A DNA stretch of 64,000 nucleotides from the NCBI GenBank assembly GCA_031432545.1, contig JAVKGX010000006.1:28569-92568 (forward strand), given 5' to 3'. Numbering within the stretch: position 1 is the stretch's first letter; every line of letters begins with the position of its first letter. The notes under the pieces were generated by a model. It searched no databases and was not told where the DNA came from. It saw only the letters and a program-made list of their open reading frames with translations. A program made the translations under genes and the position numbers. Shown here piece after piece: positions 60,932 to 64,000 of the stretch. The stretch is from Armatimonadota bacterium. Lineage in GTDB: Bacteria > Sysuimicrobiota > Sysuimicrobiia > Sysuimicrobiales > Sysuimicrobiaceae.

Positions 60932-61912
60932 CTACCTCGGCGGCATCTGTGTGGGCCGCAGCTGAACCCTCCTCTCCTGGTAGAGCCGGATGGCGCCCGG
61001 GTGCAGCGGGAGGTTGATGTAGAAGATGTTCACGGGTGTGGTCTCAGCGCTCGTCGGGTGCACCGTCATCAGCGTTTCCTGATTCTCAAAGATCGTTTTG
61101 GTCAACTCGTAGACGAAGTCGTCCGGCATGTCGCGGTGCACGAACGCTGCATTCCACATCTGCACCGTCCGGATCACCTGATCCTGCCCGCGGTAGACGT
61201 TCGCCCGGATCGCCGCGGGCGACAGGTACGGGAACTCCTCGGTGATCCGGTTGATCTGGTCGGGCGTGAACCCGAAGAACCGCACCGGCCGCGTGATCGA
61301 CAACTCCAGCCACGCCGGCACCGGCACCCCGATCACCCCGAAGTTCGCGTCCACCAGGCCGTCGCGCAGCGCGTTCGCCCCCTCGGCGAACGACAGGTTG
61401 ACGATCCGGCGCGGGCGGATCCCGAACAGCTCGAACACCTTCGTGCCCACGAACTCCGCCGACCCGCCGCGCGGACCGAGGTCCACCGTCCGGCCACCGA
61501 GGTCGGCGACCGACCGGATCCCGCTGTCGGCGCGCGTCACCCAGTGCGCAAAGGACGTGTACATCGGCCACGTGAACCGGATCGTGTTGTGGGGCGTGCC
61601 GCGGGCCCACCCGATGCCCTGGTAGCCTTCGAACGCGGGGCCCATCGTCGTCATCCCCACCTCGATCTGCTTGGCGTGCACAAGCTGGATGTTCTGTACC
61701 GGACCGCCTGTGACCCGGTTGCTGGCGGCGATGCTCATCTTCTCCTGGATGATCTTCACGTACCCGCCGGCGACCACGTGGTACACGCCGCCGATAGACG
61801 CCGACCCGATGGTGACGCTCCTCGGCCAGTTCGGTCTCGGCTGCCCGAGGGCCGGCAGGGCCCCCAGCACCAGCACCAGAAACGCGATGGACAACCGGTA
61901 CAGACTCCTCAT
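60932..61912 (-). CDS. TAXI family TRAP transporter solute-binding protein
   Basis: 326 residues. Signal peptide (SLYRLSIAFLVLVLGALPALGQ), then VTIGSASIGGVYHVVAGGYVKII, family motifs SNRVTGGPVQNIQLVHAKQIEVG and DLGPRGGSAEFVGTKVF (each shortened to key residues GGVYH, TGG-NIQL, GPRGG). GGGAGG lies before ATG 61912. TAXI proteins bind glutamate, glutamine or other carboxylates. Forms an operon with the TRAP permease. Confidence 0.95.
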   Translation of the reverse strand: MRSLYRLSIAFLVLVLGALPALGQPRPNWPRSVTIGSASIGGVYHVVAGGYVKIIQEKMSIAASNRVTGGPVQNIQLVHAKQIEVGMTTMGPAFEGYQGIGWARGTPHNTIRFTWPMYTSFAHWVTRADSGIRSVADLGGRTVDLGPRGGSAEFVGTKVFELFGIRPRRIVNLSFAEGANALRDGLVDANFGVIGVPVPAWLELSITRPVRFFGFTPDQINRITEEFPYLSPAAIRANVYRGQDQVIRTVQMWNAAFVHRDMPDDFVYELTKTIFENQETLMTVHPTSAETTPVNIFYINLPLHPGAIRLYQERRVQLRPTQMPPR

Positions 61913-62074
61913 CGATCCTCCCCCCTCGGTCGTGTCTGGATCTCCGTCCCCAACCCACGTCGGATCCCTGCACGATCGTCGCGCGGATCCGCCAGGTACA
62001 CCCCGCCGTTGTTCGGTGGTTCGCGCAGCGAGTGCCGAACTCCTACGCACCCGCCCCGAGGGGGGCCGCCGGCG

Positions 62075-63799
62075 TCAGGACAGCTCCCGCAGTTCTTCCC
62101 CCAGGGCGGCCGCCAGCGGGGCCACGACGCCGGCATCCATGGCAAAGCGCAGCCCCGCCGCCGCGAACAGGTCGGGCAGCGGCCGCGATCCGCCGAGTGC
62201 GAGCGCGGCCCGGTAGCGCCGCACCGCCCCCGCGTAGTCGTCGCGCGACGCCAGCCACAGCTGCAGCGCCCCCAGCTGGGCGATCCCGTACTCGATGTAG
62301 TACAGGGGGTGCAGGAAGATGTGCAGCTGTGCGTGCCAGGCGTGGGCTTCGGCCTCCTCGTAGCCCGACCAGTCGATCCCCGGCCGGAACCGACGTGACA
62401 GCTCAAGCCACTTCGCACGGCGTTCGTCGCGGGTGTGCTCGGGGTGCGTGTAGATCCAGTGCTGGAACGCGTCGACGATCGCGATCCACGGCATCAACCG
62501 CACGACCCCCTCGAAGAAGTCCCGCCGGGCGCGCCGCGCGTCGTCGGGGTCAGGGTAGAAGACCTCCAGGTGGGGCAGGGCCAGCACCTCCATACCCATC
62601 GAGGCGACCTCGGCGAATTCCAGCGGCGCGTGCCGGTACTTCAGCAGGGGTTCTTCGCGCGCGGCGAGGGCGTGGAAGGCGTGCCCTCCCTCGTGGACAA
62701 TCGTCCGGACGTCGCCGTCCCGGCCCACGGCGTTCATGAAGATGAACGGCCAGCGCCGCTCGTGCATCGTGGCCTGGTAGCCTCCCGGGGCCTTGCCCTT
62801 GCGGCTGTCCAGGTCGAGCAGGTCCCGTTCAACCATGAAGCGGAACTGCTCGCCGAGGGCGGGGGTCACCCGCGCAAAGACCCGCTCGCACTTCTCGACC
62901 AGCTCACCCGCGTGCTCGAACGGCCGCAGCGGGCTTCGACCGAGCGGATCGACGTCCAGGTCCCACGGACGGAGCGCGTCGAGCCCCAACCGAGCCCGGC
63001 GCTCCTCGTACAGCCGTTGCACGACCGGCACGACGTGCTCGGCCACGGCCGCGTGGAACCGCTCGCAGTCCTCCGGGGTGTAGTCCCACCGGCCCTTGGC
63101 GCGGAACCCGTAGTCGAGGTAGTTGGTGAAGCCGGCGTTGCGGGCGATCTGCTGGCGCAGCGAGAGGAGTTGCTCGTAGATGGCCTCGATCGCCTCGCGC
63201 TCCTGCAGGCGGCGGCCGACGATGCGTTCCCAGGCTTCCTGCCGCACCGATCGGTCCGGCTCTTCCAAAAACCGCGCCATCTGCTGGAGCGTGCGCTCCT
63301 CGCCGCGGTAGTGAACCGTCATGCCCCCGGTGATCTTCTGGTACTGCTGCTGGAGCTCGGCCTCCCGGACGTGCAGCGGGATGTTCTCTTCGCGGAAGAG
63401 CTCGACGTCGTTGGCCGTGTCGCGGTCGAAGACGAAGTAGCGGTCCTGCGGCAGCCCGTGGCGGTGTGGGGTCGCCAGGTACTTCTTCTTGAGCGCGAAG
63501 ACCATCGGTTCCAGTCTGGGCCGGATCTCGCGGACGAAGTGCAGGTAGGCCTGCTCGCGCTGCGGATCGTCCGTCTGCTGGGTCATCGCCACGTACCGTC
63601 GGCTCCCTTCCTCGGCGACGGCGGACTGCAGTTCGCTCAGGTCTTCCAGCCACCGCTGCAGGGCCGCCGACGAGTCGATCTTCCGGTCCAGCAGTTCCCG
63701 GAACAGCGGCTCGATGTGCGCCCAGTCGCCCATGTTCGCGTCGGTGGGCACGAACCGGCGCGGGAAGGTCTTGCGCGGATCGACGGTCGCTACGCTCAT
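62075..63799 (-). CDS. M3 family oligoendopeptidase
   Basis: Zinc metallopeptidase of the PepF/M3B type, 574 residues. Zinc motif HEGGHAFH (about residue 350) with a downstream Glu in FAEVASMGMEVLALP. The mostly helical body is typical of oligopeptidases of this family. ATG 63799 has GGGAGG upstream and starts the family-like N-terminus; earlier in-frame sequence lies in an intergenic repeat. The 162-base gap downstream holds no recognisable feature. Confidence 0.95.
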   Translation of the reverse strand: MSVATVDPRKTFPRRFVPTDANMGDWAHIEPLFRELLDRKIDSSAALQRWLEDLSELQSAVAEEGSRRYVAMTQQTDDPQREQAYLHFVREIRPRLEPMVFALKKKYLATPHRHGLPQDRYFVFDRDTANDVELFREENIPLHVREAELQQQYQKITGGMTVHYRGEERTLQQMARFLEEPDRSVRQEAWERIVGRRLQEREAIEAIYEQLLSLRQQIARNAGFTNYLDYGFRAKGRWDYTPEDCERFHAAVAEHVVPVVQRLYEERRARLGLDALRPWDLDVDPLGRSPLRPFEHAGELVEKCERVFARVTPALGEQFRFMVERDLLDLDSRKGKAPGGYQATMHERRWPFIFMNAVGRDGDVRTIVHEGGHAFHALAAREEPLLKYRHAPLEFAEVASMGMEVLALPHLEVFYPDPDDARRARRDFFEGVVRLMPWIAIVDAFQHWIYTHPEHTRDERRAKWLELSRRFRPGIDWSGYEEAEAHAWHAQLHIFLHPLYYIEYGIAQLGALQLWLASRDDYAGAVRRYRAALALGGSRPLPDLFAAAGLRFAMDAGVVAPLAAALGEELRELS

Positions 63800-63836
63800 G
63801 CCTGCCTCCCTACGGTCGAGAGAAAACTGAGCCGGG

Positions 63837-63899
63837 TCGCCCTCCCCCGCGCGGGCACCGCCCCCCTCCGTCGGGAGCGGGCTGGGTTGAGGGCCCGAC
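63837..63899 (-). repeat. Intergenic palindromic repeat, copy D
   Basis: On the minus strand GGGCCCTCAACCCAGCCCG, then CTCCCGACGGAGGGGGGCGGT and a second short palindrome CCCGCGCGGG. It is the best match to copy C (52609-52660). It lies upstream of the M3 peptidase gene, between it and the terminator of the preceding gene. Confidence 0.6.
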
Positions 63900-63908
63900 A
63901 TTACAAAA

Positions 63909-63926
63909 CCCCGGGAGCACCCGGGG
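63909..63926 (-). terminator. Rho-independent terminator of the GGDEF-tail gene
   Basis: On the minus strand CCCCGGG, loop TGCT, CCCGGGG followed by TTTTG: a seven-base-pair GC stem and a short U-run, 35 bases after the stop codon at 63961. The clearest intrinsic terminator in the window. Confidence 0.75.
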
Positions 63927-63960
63927 TCAAGGGAAGTCTAGCACAACCCGCCGGCCGGTT

Positions 63961-64000
63961 TCAGGAAGCTTCCACGCGGTTGCCGCCGGCGCGCTTGGCA
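63961..64000 (-). CDS. C-terminal end of a probable GGDEF (diguanylate cyclase) protein
   Basis: Only the last 12 codons are inside the window; they read AKRAGGNRVEAS followed by TGA. This matches the AlYxAKxxGrNRV ending of GGDEF domains, which synthesise cyclic di-GMP. A terminator follows 35 bases later. The identification rests on this short motif alone. Confidence 0.6.
   Translation of the reverse strand, partial: AKRAGGNRVEAS

Overview
This 64 kb window is very GC-rich (roughly 70%), tightly packed bacterial DNA. About 57 genes sit on both strands, with no gap over 300 bases that lacks a gene or gene remnant. Many neighbours overlap by 1-4 bases (ATGA, GTGA, TTGA, TGATG), GTG and TTG starts are common, and several genes look leaderless with a TANNNT-type -10 box a few bases before the start codon. 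No rRNA, tRNA, CRISPR array, phage or insertion sequence was seen. Gene content (LivKHMGF and TAXI-TRAP uptake, many metallopeptidases, TldD/TldE, TrpB2, small SpeH-type S-adenosylmethionine decarboxylase, CoxE/MoxR) suggests a heterotroph living on amino acids, peptides and aromatics. It would fit a deep-branching high-GC lineage such as Sysuimicrobiota (CSP1-3), Armatimonadota or Chloroflexota, but the window holds no decisive phylogenetic marker.

Layout. 1-3.3 kb: an iron(III) ABC uptake operon (permease cut by the left edge, binding protein) behind an iron-type DtxR regulator, with a promoter carrying a DtxR-like box and a second inverted repeat. 3.8-24.5 kb: the most interesting region, an apparent tryptophan/kynurenine/anthranilate catabolic island. 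A leftward run encodes a MarR regulator, crotonase-fold enzyme, acyl-CoA dehydrogenase, 2-aminobenzoate-type CoA ligase, RidA protein and the five Liv transporter genes. A divergent rightward run encodes an SDR, a second benzoate-type CoA ligase, an LLM-class flavin oxidoreductase and a fused aromatic-CoA monooxygenase/reductase whose reductase half looks degenerate and short. Next come a creatininase-family amidohydrolase, tryptophan 2,3-dioxygenase, kynureninase, TrpB2 and glutaryl-CoA dehydrogenase.

24.5-44.5 kb: housekeeping and proteolysis genes: TldE/TldD, an S41 peptidase, SAM hydrolase, YggT, an AEC transporter, SAM decarboxylase, a tandem hotdog thioesterase, NAD synthase, M20, S9, M42 and M17 peptidases, an ornithine cyclodeaminase homologue, pyrophosphatase and an MBL-fold hydrolase. 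44.6-57.7 kb: purine and molybdenum-hydroxylase themes: two dissimilar adenine deaminase homologues flanking decayed uricase and OHCU-decarboxylase fragments, a Tat-exported cyclase/KynB-like hydrolase, an SDR, a GYD protein, a divergent S-adenosylhomocysteinase homologue, a GNAT + N-acylamino-acid racemase pair, and a MoxR-CoxE-XdhC-MocA maturation operon with no hydroxylase subunits in view. 57.8-64 kb: a nitrilase-family amidase, a TAXI-type TRAP transporter, an M3 peptidase, and the last 12 codons of a probable GGDEF protein followed by a terminator.

How the island could work (inference): tryptophan is opened by the dioxygenase, deformylated by an unassigned hydrolase (the adjacent creatininase-family protein or the distant KynB-like protein), and cleaved by kynureninase to anthranilate and alanine. 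Anthranilate is activated to its CoA thioester, dearomatised by the flavin fusion, deaminated possibly with RidA help, and beta-oxidised toward glutaryl-CoA and crotonyl-CoA.
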